From assembly GCA_037447455.1 (NCBI GenBank), contig JBBIGQ010000002.1, positions 1-64,000 of the forward strand: a DNA stretch of 64,000 bases. Reading direction: 5' to 3'. A program made the translations under genes and the position numbers. Below are positions 36,249 to 46,008 of the stretch, in pieces. Each line of letters starts with the position of its first letter. The first letter of the stretch is position 1. This DNA is from BPGX01 sp037447455 (lineage in GTDB: Bacteria; Bacteroidota; Bacteroidia; B-17B0; Aurantibacillaceae). The notes beneath the pieces are model-generated. The model did not search any database. It was not told where the DNA came from and was given only the letters and a program-made list of their open reading frames with translations.

Positions 36249-37385
36249 TTACAATCGTTTAATTTTTTTATACAGGGCAATGTAAATATACGAAATAATC
36301 AATAAAAGTTCTAAATAAAAAGCATGCCAATATAATTTTTGTTCATTCAACTTTTTAGAGGAAAAATAAAACAAAATCGTCTGCAAAATGTATTTAAGTA
36401 AAAAAGATATAAGAATATACACAAAAAATTTAGGAAACAAGACCAACAAACTGATATTGGCAATATAATAAAAAACTTGCGAAAAGAAAATCCATGCTAA
36501 CATGAATTTGTGAGATGGCTTGTACAAAGGAGCAGTACTAAAATGTCTGGCTTTTTGCAAAAGCCAATGTTTAAGAATGAAAGGTGGTTCGGAAACAGTA
36601 AAAGCATCTGGATGTATACACACGGCAGTATTTTGAAAATTAGCCGTTTCGTTTACAAACAAATCATCATCGCCGGATGCAAGATGATAATGGTTGGCAA
36701 ATCCTTTGTTCTTAAAAAACAAAGATTTAGTATAAGCCAGATTTCTTCCGACGCCCATATAGGGATTACCTCTCAAAGTACTGGAAAAATATTGTAAAGC
36801 AATAGTCAAGGTATCGTAACGAACTAATTTATTCAAAAGCCCTTCTTTAATATCATACTTTCCATAACCCAATACAATTTCTTTTTCTTCTGTGAAATGG
36901 CTTGCCATTATTTTCAGCCATTGATTGGAAGAAGGTCTGCAATCCGAATCTGTAAATACTAAATGTTCATTTTTTGCATGCTTGATGCCAATAAACACCG
37001 CCATTTTTTTTCCATGCTTGTAATTTTCACTTTCAGGGATATTGACTTTTCGTATCTTATTCGGATATAGCTGATAATATTTATCAATAATCATTTCAGT
37101 ATTATCTACCGAACAATCATTCACTATTACTACTTCATAATCAGGGTATTCCTGATTAAGAATATACGGAAGATTTTGATCTAAATTCTCTTCTTCGTTT
37201 TTAGCACAAACAACAACCGAAACCGGAATATTTTTTTCTGAAAAATCATCTTTATATCGTATGGCAGGTAAATAATGACGCAGATAAGTAAATAGAATAA
37301 ATAAAAATGCCAATAATGTAACTGATAATACGATCCATTCAATAAAGCTTATTGGTATTGGGAAAAAATCTAACATACTATTCAA
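36249..37385 (-). CDS. Membrane-bound family 2 glycosyltransferase
   Basis: An N-terminal helix (about 12-35) is followed by a GT2 domain: VSVVVCAKNEEENL, VNDCSVDNT with the nucleotide-sugar Asp, FTDSDCRP as the metal-binding DxD, and a GDDDLFVNE then QKARH in place of QxxRW. Two or three helices follow at about 290-375. It probably adds a sugar to a lipid-linked or surface glycan on the cytoplasmic side. Donor and acceptor are unknown. It is first in the run with the sigma factor and rsmG. Confidence 0.85.
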   Translation of the reverse strand: MNSMLDFFPIPISFIEWIVLSVTLLAFLFILFTYLRHYLPAIRYKDDFSEKNIPVSVVVCAKNEEENLDQNLPYILNQEYPDYEVVIVNDCSVDNTEMIIDKYYQLYPNKIRKVNIPESENYKHGKKMAVFIGIKHAKNEHLVFTDSDCRPSSNQWLKIMASHFTEEKEIVLGYGKYDIKEGLLNKLVRYDTLTIALQYFSSTLRGNPYMGVGRNLAYTKSLFFKNKGFANHYHLASGDDDLFVNETANFQNTAVCIHPDAFTVSEPPFILKHWLLQKARHFSTAPLYKPSHKFMLAWIFFSQVFYYIANISLLVLFPKFFVYILISFLLKYILQTILFYFSSKKLNEQKLYWHAFYLELLLIISYIYIALYKKIKRL

Positions 37386-37408
37386 TCGTCTTACTACTTG
37401 AATTATTG

Positions 37409-38620
37409 TTATGAACTATACGCATAATCTGCCAGATATTCAAAAGCAGACATTAGTTTACCATCTTTACAAATGGTAGCCCGTTCTATTATCTTATCTT
37501 CATCATTTCCCAGTAAATATGGCAACACTCTTTCCTGTAAATCTTTTGCAAAACCATCGCTGGCATCTCTTGGAAGTTCGGTAGGTAAATTATCCACCGC
37601 CATCACCAACACACAATCTTTTTTGAATGGTAAATCTTCCTGTAAGTTATGAATATTAAATCCATAAAATGGGTGCTCTACTGAACTGGTACGAATAGTA
37701 GTAGGGACAGAACCATTTATATCGCAGGTAATATCGGCAACAACACTGATTTTAAAGTCGGGCGACTGTACATCTTCTAATGTAAACATTTTGGGAGCGC
37801 GTGGATCCCAATAATGAGCCGAAATGTAAATATCGGCTTGTTTGGTAAACGGCGGAAATTTGGAAACAAAATGCTCAGGATGTTGAAAAAAGTCGTTCAA
37901 ATCAAAATTATGATCATCCTTTCGTTCTACATAATCCCGTGGTGTCAGTTGAGTATAAACCGGTTCTCTATAATGGGGCATCAAAAATTCTTCGGGCGTT
38001 ACTCTGCGAATGTGCAATACACTTAAAGTTTCTATTACACCGTTCGCTACACGACCACTGCCCGTCATTACAATTTTGATGTTCGGTAATTTTATTCGTT
38101 TGAGTTCTTCTGCCATTTCTGCTCTGTCCCGGCATTGATAGGCCGGTTTTAGTCGAAACAAATCATATTTTAAACCATATCCTCTGATGGCATTGTAAGC
38201 GCCGACGATACCTGCATAACGACCAAAACCAATGATTCTGTTATGCTGACTATCGGTTAACGTCTCATAATCTACCATTGTAATTTTCTTATCTATCAGG
38301 GTCTGCATTAACTTTTGATTGTGTGGTTGTTTTTTAATAACGTGTGCAAAGAAAAAATAGATTTTGTGGGGTATTAGTTTATCTACCGGTACTTCTTTTA
38401 CTCCCATCAGCACATCACAATCGGATAAATCTTCCTGTAAAGGGATACCAAATGCTGTATATTCATCATTAGAATAACAACGAATATCACTAGGTTGCAC
38501 TACAATACTTAAATCTGGAAATTGTTTTAAAAGTTCGGCACAAACTAATGGGGTAAGCGGCACACGTTTATCAACAGGTTTTTTTTCTTCTCTTAAAATA
38601 CCAATTTTGATTTTTTTCAT
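37409..38620 (-). CDS. Saccharopine/alanine dehydrogenase-like NAD(P)-dependent oxidoreductase
   Basis: The 403-residue protein has the AlaDH/PNT N-terminal layout: ILREEKKPVDKRVPLTP, the catalytic Lys in GVKEVPVD and His in FFAHV, then a Rossmann motif VMTGSGRVANG near 185. The C-terminal SVEHPFYGFNIHNL and VDNLPTELPRDAS segments resemble saccharopine dehydrogenase (lysine-forming) family proteins. The reaction is probably reductive or oxidative handling of an amino acid/keto acid pair, but which one is not known. It is a single-gene unit, divergent from the S41 peptidase gene. Confidence 0.78.
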   Translation of the reverse strand: MKKIKIGILREEKKPVDKRVPLTPLVCAELLKQFPDLSIVVQPSDIRCYSNDEYTAFGIPLQEDLSDCDVLMGVKEVPVDKLIPHKIYFFFAHVIKKQPHNQKLMQTLIDKKITMVDYETLTDSQHNRIIGFGRYAGIVGAYNAIRGYGLKYDLFRLKPAYQCRDRAEMAEELKRIKLPNIKIVMTGSGRVANGVIETLSVLHIRRVTPEEFLMPHYREPVYTQLTPRDYVERKDDHNFDLNDFFQHPEHFVSKFPPFTKQADIYISAHYWDPRAPKMFTLEDVQSPDFKISVVADITCDINGSVPTTIRTSSVEHPFYGFNIHNLQEDLPFKKDCVLVMAVDNLPTELPRDASDGFAKDLQERVLPYLLGNDEDKIIERATICKDGKLMSAFEYLADYAYSS

Positions 38621-38752
38621 AATCGTTTTTTACGAATTGTATTATTTTAGTTAGGTTTGCAAATATGCTGAAAAATTTTCATAGACATAACATATTCTTC
38701 TTCTTTTGGTTTGAAATTTTATCATTTCCACGCCGTAAATCCAGTAACTTAA

Positions 38753-40192
38753 ATGCACTTTAGAACCATTTATATCTTTTTTATTACAGTCATTATTTTT
38801 AATTCTGCATTGGCACAAAAAAATTCTGTTGCTACAAAAAAATATTCTATTCAGGAACTATCCGAAGATATGAAAATTCTTGAAGATATTTTGTTGGCGC
38901 ATCATCCGTCTATTCGATTTTATCATCCGGAAGAATGGTATAAAAATTATTTTGATACGGCTTTAGTGTTACCCCATTCTTTAAATGAAAAAGAATTCAG
39001 AATGTTTTTAAAGAAGAAATTAAGTCAATTACATTGTGGACACAGTGCTGTTATACCTTCCAGAAAGTATGAAAGATACCTTAAGAAAAAAGAATTCAGA
39101 GCAATTCCTTATTACTTGTCTTATTACGAGCCCTATTTTATTAACATAAAGGGATTTGGTAAAAGTGATACTTTATTAAAACCATTTGACACAATTAAAA
39201 CCATTAATCAAGTTCCTATTTTTCAGATAGCAGAGCAGTTTCAACCTTACTTATTTGTAGACGGTATGCATCTTTTATCTCAAAATGAAATGCTACAAAA
39301 AAATCTGATGTTTTATTATTTTGCTAATACAGATATAGATAGTGTTATGTTAGAATTGAATGCTACTTCATCGCCTCCCAAAACCTTACATACTAAGACG
39401 TTCAAACATCTGCAAAATGAATTATGGAAAATGAAAAGCGATACATTAATGCAAAAATATGGTGGAAAATATTATTGTGGTGTATATTTAGATAAAAACA
39501 AAAAAATTTTTTATATGAAAATCAAAGCATTTTCAGGAATTAGCATGAAAGCTTTTTTCAGAAAAACATTTAAAAGATTAAAGCATCATCAGGCACAGGT
39601 ATTAATTTTAGATTTACGAAACAATCCGGGCGGAAAAATCACACAGTGTCTGAATTTATTATCTTATTTGCTTCCCCAAAAAGATAGTTTGTTTTATGAA
39701 ACACGAATTCAGAAATTAGAGCATAAAAAATATTTATCCAGAAAATTAGAATTTAGAATTATTAACTGGTTTATGAAAATAACTAAAGCAAAAAACAAGG
39801 ATATATGGATAGAACCAATCAAAAAAAACAAGTCCTTTTCATTTAATCATACATTATATGTGATTACCAATTGTAATACATTTTCTGCTGCGAATCTTGT
39901 AGCAGTATATTTAGCCAATAAGCGTCCCCATACAAAAATAGTAGGCACTGTAACTTCTGGTGCACAATGGGGAAGTAATGCGGTTAGTTTTTTAAAATTA
40001 ACTTTACCCAACACTAAAATCAGAATAATTATTCCTACTTTTCGCATCTATCATAATTTGAAGCATTTATCCAACCCCCAAAAAATGCAATCAGTTATGC
40101 CTAATATCTATCCCAACTATACGCCTTCAGATTATTTTTTCAAAAAAGACAAAGCATTAGAAAGCATTTATTTTGATTTAATGAATAAGTAA
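38753..40192 (+). CDS. Exported S41 family (C-terminal processing-like) serine peptidase
   Basis: A signal peptide (about residues 1-22, ending in ALAQ) precedes an S41-type protein. The peptidase part has VLILDLRNNPGGKI near 285 and the nucleophile Ser in NCNTFSAANLVA near 380, then TVTSGAQWGSNA. The N-terminal half (LSQLHCGHSAVIPS) resembles the Tricorn/CtpA-like helper domain common in Bacteroidota S41 proteins. It probably cleaves proteins in the periplasm or outside. The gap to murB is 1 base. No PDZ domain is obvious. Confidence 0.85.
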   Translation: MHFRTIYIFFITVIIFNSALAQKNSVATKKYSIQELSEDMKILEDILLAHHPSIRFYHPEEWYKNYFDTALVLPHSLNEKEFRMFLKKKLSQLHCGHSAVIPSRKYERYLKKKEFRAIPYYLSYYEPYFINIKGFGKSDTLLKPFDTIKTINQVPIFQIAEQFQPYLFVDGMHLLSQNEMLQKNLMFYYFANTDIDSVMLELNATSSPPKTLHTKTFKHLQNELWKMKSDTLMQKYGGKYYCGVYLDKNKKIFYMKIKAFSGISMKAFFRKTFKRLKHHQAQVLILDLRNNPGGKITQCLNLLSYLLPQKDSLFYETRIQKLEHKKYLSRKLEFRIINWFMKITKAKNKDIWIEPIKKNKSFSFNHTLYVITNCNTFSAANLVAVYLANKRPHTKIVGTVTSGAQWGSNAVSFLKLTLPNTKIRIIIPTFRIYHNLKHLSNPQKMQSVMPNIYPNYTPSDYFFKKDKALESIYFDLMNK

Positions 40193-40193
40193 T

Positions 40194-41207
40194 ATGAAAA
40201 CACTGAAAAACATTTCTCTTTTACCCTATAATACTTTCAGAATTGACGCATTGGCAAACGAGGTGATAATTATTGAAAAAGATACAGAATTAGAAATCTT
40301 AAATCTTGCTCAAAAACCTTATCTGGTATTAGGTGGTGGGAGTAACGTATTGTTCACAAAAAATTATACTGGGATTATTCTGAAAAATGAACTGAAAGGA
40401 AAAAAAATTGTTGATGAGACCGAAGAAGATATAGTTCTAAATGTCAAAAGCGGTGAGAATTGGCACAATCTGGTAATGTGGAGTGTTGAAAACAACTGGA
40501 ATGGTATAGAAAATCTTGCTTTAATACCGGGCACAGTAGGCGCTGCACCTGTTCAAAACATTGGTGCCTATGGAGTGGAGATCAAAGATGTATTGCAATT
40601 TGTAACGTTTTTTAATTTTGAAACACAACAATTTATAACATTCTCCAATGAAGAATGTCAATTTGGATACAGAGATAGTATTTTTAAGAAAGCATTGAAA
40701 AACAAAGTGTTTATTACCGATATTGGAATAAAACTTAAAAAGAAAAATCATCAATATAAAACGGACTATGGCAATATTAAAGACGAATTAAAGAATCAAA
40801 ATATTCAGCACATTTCTCCGCAAATAATCGCAGATATTGTGATTAAAATCCGACAAAGTAAATTACCCGATCCTTCTAAAATTGGTAATGTCGGAAGCTT
40901 TTTCAAAAATCCGGAGGTGCCAGAAAGTTTATTGTCAGAAATAAAAAACAAATTTCCGAATATTATTTACTTTCCTACTTCTCAAAATGGAATTTACAAA
41001 TTAGCCGCCGGATGGCTGATAGAGCAATGCGGATTGAAGGGCTTTGAGCACAAAGGTGCGGCTGTACACACGCAACAAGCATTAGTGCTTATCAATAAAA
41101 ATAATGCAACCGGTCAGGATATTCTTGAACTGGCAAAAATAATAATGAACAAAGTATATTCTACATTTGCCGTTAAATTGGAGTCCGAAGTAAACATTAT
41201 TGAATGA
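40194..41207 (+). CDS. murB: UDP-N-acetylenolpyruvoylglucosamine reductase
   Basis: MurB makes UDP-N-acetylmuramate with NADPH and FAD in peptidoglycan synthesis. Visible motifs are YNTFRIDALA, LGGGSNVLF, IPGTVGAAPVQNIGAYGVE, GSFFKNPEV with the catalytic Ser, and the C-terminal AGWLIEQCGLKGF with LESEVNII, including the Glu. The 337-residue length fits type I MurB. It starts 1 base after the S41 gene and overlaps the next gene by 4 bases (ATGA). Confidence 0.95.
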   Translation: MKTLKNISLLPYNTFRIDALANEVIIIEKDTELEILNLAQKPYLVLGGGSNVLFTKNYTGIILKNELKGKKIVDETEEDIVLNVKSGENWHNLVMWSVENNWNGIENLALIPGTVGAAPVQNIGAYGVEIKDVLQFVTFFNFETQQFITFSNEECQFGYRDSIFKKALKNKVFITDIGIKLKKKNHQYKTDYGNIKDELKNQNIQHISPQIIADIVIKIRQSKLPDPSKIGNVGSFFKNPEVPESLLSEIKNKFPNIIYFPTSQNGIYKLAAGWLIEQCGLKGFEHKGAAVHTQQALVLINKNNATGQDILELAKIIMNKVYSTFAVKLESEVNIIE

Positions 41208-42562
41208 GTACTATACAGACACATACTTTTGATAACATATCTACAACTACTACAAGTTCTTCAAAATTAAAATGGAGTTTTTTTGATATTACCATTTACT
41301 TACATTTTTTTATTCCAAGTTATATTTTATTCAAGCAACCTTTTGAGTTTTACATTACCTATATTTTTATTATTGCCTATTTTCCTTTTTTAGTTGCCAA
41401 ATATTCTGCGCCAAGAGGTGTTTGGTGGATATTGATAATTTTATTAACCACCGGTCTCTTAAATGTCTGGTTAGATAATAATACGTACAAAAACTTCTTT
41501 AAAATTTATTTAAATATTGCTCTTAATCTGATTTTTTACGCTACGGTTGCTGCTTATTACAATTTTAATGTAGAAGAGATGTTTAGAAGATACTTAAAGA
41601 TTGCAGTGATTGTTTGCATTTATGGAATTATTGAATTGGTAGCATATAAAGCAGGAATGTTTAATTTAATCAGTTTACACCATTTAGGTTTCAATAAATG
41701 GGGAGCACCGCCCGGAGGTCTCGGCATTCGCATCAATTCTACGTATCCAGAACCAGCATACTTTGCACAATTTATGTCACCTGCCGCATTTGTATCTATA
41801 TACACTTTATTAATTCAAAAAAATAATTTATTAAAGCGATGGGAAAGTGCAATTATTCTTACTGCCTTCTTACTTTCCTTTTCTTCACTGGCTTACACAG
41901 GCATTTTCATTGCTTTATTTCTTTTGCTACTCAATTACGGGCTAATTCGTTATTTTCTATTTGCTATCCCGGTAAGTGTTTTTTTATTTTATATTATTTA
42001 TAATAATATCCAAGAGTTTAAAGAACGAATGGAGGGCATAAAAATAGCGTTTATTGATGAGTACCTATTAGAAGAAAAAAACAAAGAAGTATCAAACGAA
42101 CAAGCGTTTATGGCACGTCAATTCAGAGTTTTGAGCAAAGTACACGGCTCACCTTTGGTATTGTATAACAATTACTATATAACAATGCAAAATTTCAAAT
42201 CAAATCCTTTATTTGGTACAGGATTGGGATCGCATGAAATTGCATTTGAAAAGTATAATTTAAGTTATTTAATAAGCAAATGGTACTTATTTAATACACC
42301 CGATGCTAATTCTATGGGATTAAGAATAATCTCCGAGTTGGGTTTGATGGGCATTATTTTCACGATACTGTTTATTAGAAACTATTTTGTATTTAGAGAA
42401 AAAGATAACAATTATTGGTTAATAAGTTCATCATTATTAGTTTTAATCATTTTACAAATATTACGACAAGGTAATTATACATTTTCTGGTTTCATCTTTT
42501 TTGCTTATTTATATTATTATAATAAACTAGCTGCATTAACTAGTAGCAATGAACTCAAATAA
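41204..42562 (+). CDS. O-antigen polymerase/ligase-like multi-pass membrane protein
   Basis: The 452 residues contain about ten to twelve membrane helices. A large loop holds NSTYPEPAYFAQF near 180 and a NPLFGTGLGSHEIAFEKYN segment near 335, a pattern found in Wzy polymerases and O-antigen ligases. It probably polymerises or ligates a lipid-linked polysaccharide at the periplasmic side of the inner membrane. It overlaps murB by 4 bases and the acyltransferase gene by 14. Polymerase versus ligase cannot be decided. Confidence 0.75.
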   Translation: MSTIQTHTFDNISTTTTSSSKLKWSFFDITIYLHFFIPSYILFKQPFEFYITYIFIIAYFPFLVAKYSAPRGVWWILIILLTTGLLNVWLDNNTYKNFFKIYLNIALNLIFYATVAAYYNFNVEEMFRRYLKIAVIVCIYGIIELVAYKAGMFNLISLHHLGFNKWGAPPGGLGIRINSTYPEPAYFAQFMSPAAFVSIYTLLIQKNNLLKRWESAIILTAFLLSFSSLAYTGIFIALFLLLLNYGLIRYFLFAIPVSVFLFYIIYNNIQEFKERMEGIKIAFIDEYLLEEKNKEVSNEQAFMARQFRVLSKVHGSPLVLYNNYYITMQNFKSNPLFGTGLGSHEIAFEKYNLSYLISKWYLFNTPDANSMGLRIISELGLMGIIFTILFIRNYFVFREKDNNYWLISSSLLVLIILQILRQGNYTFSGFIFFAYLYYYNKLAALTSSNELK

Positions 42563-43688
42563 AATACATTTTGAAGGATTAAATGGCCTAAGATTCTTTT
42601 CGGCCAGTGCAGTTGTTTTTTCACACATAGAACTTATTAAAATGGCATTTGGTTATTCACATTCATGGGACCATCCCGTTTTTTTCTATCTGGGCGGAAT
42701 AGCCGTTATTTTTTTCTTTGTATTAAGTGGTTTTTTAATTACATTCTTATTGTTAGAAGAGAAAAGAAACACACAAACAATTAATGTAAAAAATTTTTAT
42801 ATCATCTTAAGAATATGGCCATTATACTATCTCATTGTAATTATTGGTTTTTTCATTCTCCCCCATTTTTCCTCTATTAAAATTAATTATCTTGAACTTA
42901 ACTTTCAGAAAAACTATTACCACATGCTTTTTTTGTATTTACTAATACTCCCTAATCTTGCCACTGCATTATATGGACATGTCCCTCATATCGGGCATTT
43001 ATGGACAATTGGTGTAGAAGAACAATTTTATATCCTATGGCCACTTATCATCAAGAAAATAAAAAACAACATTCTATCGTTTTTGCTTGTTTTCATTTTT
43101 ATTGTAATCTCCATTAAAGCTCTCGTCCTCTTCTTATTTCTTTTTTATCAACCTAAAAATTACTCATTTCTGTTTCATCTTAAAGAATTTATGGCTGGAT
43201 TTAAAATTGAATGCATGGCTATAGGGGCAATAGGCGCCTATTTATATTGGTCAAAAAGTATCTTACTACGATTTATTTATCACCCCTTTTTGCATATACT
43301 GGCATGGTGCTCCATTCCTCTTCTTATTTTCTATACACCACATTGGGCACAAGACGCTAATCATTTGATATACTCATTAAGTTTTATTATTATCATTCTA
43401 AATGTTTCTACCAACAAAAATTCCTTCTTAAAACTAGAAAATTCTGTTCTTAATTACTTTGGAAAAATATCTTATGGTATCTACATGTACCATTTTATGT
43501 TAATCCCAATCGTACTCTTCTTATTAAAAAAAATAAACATAGACATCAATTCTACAGAAGGTAATTTTTATTTGTATAGTTTATCATTTTTATCAACGTT
43601 TATGGTATCTATTATATCCTACATATTTTTTGAAAAAAAGTTTCTTAATTATAAAAACAAATTCTCGGTTATCCCTTCCAAAATGTAA
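42549..43688 (+). CDS. Acyltransferase 3 family (OafA-like) membrane protein
   Basis: The protein starts GLNGLRFFSASAVVFSHIE with the conserved His, then has FFVLSGFLITFLLLEE and an ILRIWPLYYL segment, all typical of acyltransferase 3 proteins, with about ten membrane helices. These enzymes O-acetylate sugars on surface glycans. It overlaps the polymerase-like gene by 14 bases, so it probably modifies the same glycan. The sugar target is unknown. Length (379) is normal for the membrane domain alone. Confidence 0.86.
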   Translation: MNSNKIHFEGLNGLRFFSASAVVFSHIELIKMAFGYSHSWDHPVFFYLGGIAVIFFFVLSGFLITFLLLEEKRNTQTINVKNFYIILRIWPLYYLIVIIGFFILPHFSSIKINYLELNFQKNYYHMLFLYLLILPNLATALYGHVPHIGHLWTIGVEEQFYILWPLIIKKIKNNILSFLLVFIFIVISIKALVLFLFLFYQPKNYSFLFHLKEFMAGFKIECMAIGAIGAYLYWSKSILLRFIYHPFLHILAWCSIPLLIFYTPHWAQDANHLIYSLSFIIIILNVSTNKNSFLKLENSVLNYFGKISYGIYMYHFMLIPIVLFLLKKINIDINSTEGNFYLYSLSFLSTFMVSIISYIFFEKKFLNYKNKFSVIPSKM

Positions 43689-43740
43689 TTTTTCTTAATC
43701 AAACAGAACAGATTATTTTAAGTTTTAAGGAAGAAGCATT

Positions 43741-43754
43741 GAAATACGTATTTC
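43741..43754. repeat. Perfect 14-bp palindrome between convergent genes
   Basis: GAAATACGTATTTC reads the same on both strands with no loop. It lies in the 79-base gap between two convergent genes. It may be a protein-binding site or chance; no T-run follows on either strand, so it is not a normal terminator. Confidence 0.3.
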
Positions 43755-43767
43755 TAAACAAGTTGGG

Positions 43768-44373
43768 TTATTCCTTATTGTAGCGATACATTCCCTTCTT
43801 CAATTCTTTTAATGCAGCCATCGCTTCCTCATCACTTATTTGATACGCCAAATAATAATTTTTCCCCAATACATTCACTCGTATTCTTGGCTTCCCTTTA
43901 TTCCAAAAACTAGTAGAAATAAAATCTGAAAACACTTTTTCATTAAAGGGCTCAACAGCTATTTCATTAATGTCTTCTAACCTCCACTTCAACAATTTTC
44001 TTTTCTTTAATAACACGGTCTCATAATATAAATGCTTGTCTTTCATCCAGATTTTTTCCTTCCCCCACTTTCTCCACAAAAACACATTTATCATTTTCCA
44101 TTCATAATAAACCCAAAAAAAAGCAAAAACTATAATGAATAATTGCTGATTGTCATTTGTCACAAACCGGTAACTTCCCACTATCAACAAACCACTAATC
44201 GTCCATAAAACAATCCAAATCAACAAGCCCCAACTCTTTAAACGCTCATTATAAGGCAAGATGACCAAACTCCATAACACATTGGAAGGAGCATCGCTTT
44301 TTGAATACGCTATAGATAGCCGTTTACTTATCAATTTAACATCAAAATTTTTCTCGCCACTTTCTTCAGTCAT
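43768..44373 (-). CDS. Membrane protein with PH-like domain, unknown function
   Basis: The 201-residue protein has two membrane helices (about 48-70 and 76-92) followed by a soluble part with a PH-like strand pattern (KHLYYETVLLKKRKLLKWRLEDINEI, PRIRVNVLGKNYYLAYQI). Such proteins are found in many bacteria without a known role. It follows the E2 gene by 17 bases, so it is probably the last gene of the pyruvate dehydrogenase run. The function is not assigned. Confidence 0.6.
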   Translation of the reverse strand: MTEESGEKNFDVKLISKRLSIAYSKSDAPSNVLWSLVILPYNERLKSWGLLIWIVLWTISGLLIVGSYRFVTNDNQQLFIIVFAFFWVYYEWKMINVFLWRKWGKEKIWMKDKHLYYETVLLKKRKLLKWRLEDINEIAVEPFNEKVFSDFISTSFWNKGKPRIRVNVLGKNYYLAYQISDEEAMAALKELKKGMYRYNKE

Positions 44374-44390
44374 ATCAAAAGCGTGGTAAA

Positions 44391-45998
44391 TTACAACAAC
44401 ATACGAACAGGATTCTCAAGATAATTCTTCAAAGTTTGCAAAAAGGCGGCACCAGTAGCACCATCGACTGTCCGATGATCGCAAGCCATTGTCAAACTCA
44501 TAACATGACCTGGTACCACCTGATTATTTTTTACAACCGGTACAGCACGAATAGCGCCTACTGACAATATACAGGACTCCGGATGATTAATAATAGAAGT
44601 AAACTGTGAAATACCAAACATTCCAAGATTGGAAACCGTAAATGTATTACCTTCCCAATCTTTGGGCTGTAATTTTCTTTCCTTTGCTTTTTTAGACAAC
44701 TCCTTGCTTTCAGCAGAAATTTGTAGCATCGATTTTTGATCAGCAAAGCGAATAACCGGCACAATCAATCCATCTTCAATGGCCACAGCCACTCCAATAT
44801 GAATATGGTCATAGTAACGAATCTTATCGCCCAACCAACTACAATTTACTTTTGGATGATTCCTTAATGAAGCAGCCACCGCCTTGATGATAATATCATT
44901 AAAGGATATTTTTATATCTGCATTTTCATTGGCCATAGTTCTGAAAGAAATGGCATTCTCCATATCCACATCAATAGTTAAATAATAATGCGGTGCAGAA
45001 TTTTTACTTTCTGTCAAGCGTCTGGCAATGGTCTTGCGCATTTGCGTCAGTTCCTCATCTCTGAACGATTCTTTGAACTGCCCTACTCCATATCCTACTG
45101 CATTGACCGATACAGGAATGGAAGATGCCTTAAAGTTTTCTATGTCTCGTCTGATAATTCTGCCATTGTCGCCCGAGCCCTGCACCAAACTTAAATCAAT
45201 ACCTTTTTCCTTAGCCAATCGTTTAGCCAATGGCGATGCCTTAACTTTTCCAGTAGATAAACCTGTTGAAACACGGCTCATCCCCATATTAGTATGCCCT
45301 GCAGATGCTTCTGTTGTCGTTTCTGTTTTTACAACAGATGGAGAAGCAGTAGGTACATTATTAGAAGTTTTTATAGCCGTCAGAATGGTATTAACATCTT
45401 CCTCTCCTTTCCCAATGATAGCCAGCAAACTATCCACCGCAGCAGATTGCTTTTCCTGTACACCGATGTGCAATAATACACCATCATAAAATGATTCAAA
45501 CTCCATCGTAGCTTTATCGGTTTCAATCTCTGCCAATATATCACCACTTTTTACTTTATCACCTACTTTCTTATTCCATTTAGCAACAACGCCCTCTGTC
45601 ATCGTATCACTTAACTTGGGCATTTTTACAATGTGAACCGTCGGCGGAAGCTGGGCAGCAGGTGTAGAAGCAGATTGAATTTCTGTTTTTTGTTCTGAAA
45701 CAGCCGCCGGTTTTGTAGTAGAACCATTGGTATTAGTAAGTAGCGACTGAATATCTTCCCCTTCTTTTCCGATAATGGCAATCACCGCATCTACCGGAAC
45801 GGGCTTTTTTTCAGGAACACCAATATGCAATAAAACACCATCGTAAAACGATTCAAACTCCATCGTGGCTTTATCGGTTTCAATCTCTGCTAATATATCG
45901 CCACTTTTTACTTTATCTCCTACTTTTTTATTCCATTTTACAATAACGCCCTCTGTCATCGTATCACTTAACTTGGGCATTTTAACTACATGTGCCAT
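44391..45998 (-). CDS. pdhC: Pyruvate dehydrogenase complex E2, dihydrolipoamide acetyltransferase, with two lipoyl domains
   Basis: The protein has two lipoyl domains with the lipoyl-lysines Lys43 and Lys162 (ETDKATM in both), an E3-binding domain at about 253-288, and a catalytic core from about 315 with the DHRTVDG motif (His508, Asp512). It transfers acetyl groups from the E1 enzyme to CoA. The two lipoyl domains are almost identical, including at DNA level (see findings). The gene follows the HEPN-type gene by 10 bases. The E1 beta and E3 genes are not in the window. Confidence 0.93.
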   Translation of the reverse strand: MAHVVKMPKLSDTMTEGVIVKWNKKVGDKVKSGDILAEIETDKATMEFESFYDGVLLHIGVPEKKPVPVDAVIAIIGKEGEDIQSLLTNTNGSTTKPAAVSEQKTEIQSASTPAAQLPPTVHIVKMPKLSDTMTEGVVAKWNKKVGDKVKSGDILAEIETDKATMEFESFYDGVLLHIGVQEKQSAAVDSLLAIIGKGEEDVNTILTAIKTSNNVPTASPSVVKTETTTEASAGHTNMGMSRVSTGLSTGKVKASPLAKRLAKEKGIDLSLVQGSGDNGRIIRRDIENFKASSIPVSVNAVGYGVGQFKESFRDEELTQMRKTIARRLTESKNSAPHYYLTIDVDMENAISFRTMANENADIKISFNDIIIKAVAASLRNHPKVNCSWLGDKIRYYDHIHIGVAVAIEDGLIVPVIRFADQKSMLQISAESKELSKKAKERKLQPKDWEGNTFTVSNLGMFGISQFTSIINHPESCILSVGAIRAVPVVKNNQVVPGHVMSLTMACDHRTVDGATGAAFLQTLKNYLENPVRMLL

Positions 45999-46008
45999 AG
46001 ATTAAAGT

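Noticed and set aside
45028..45489. Open frame of 153 codons on the plus strand opposite pdhC
   Set aside because: It lies antisense to the conserved E2 coding sequence and has no family features; the opposite strand is certain.
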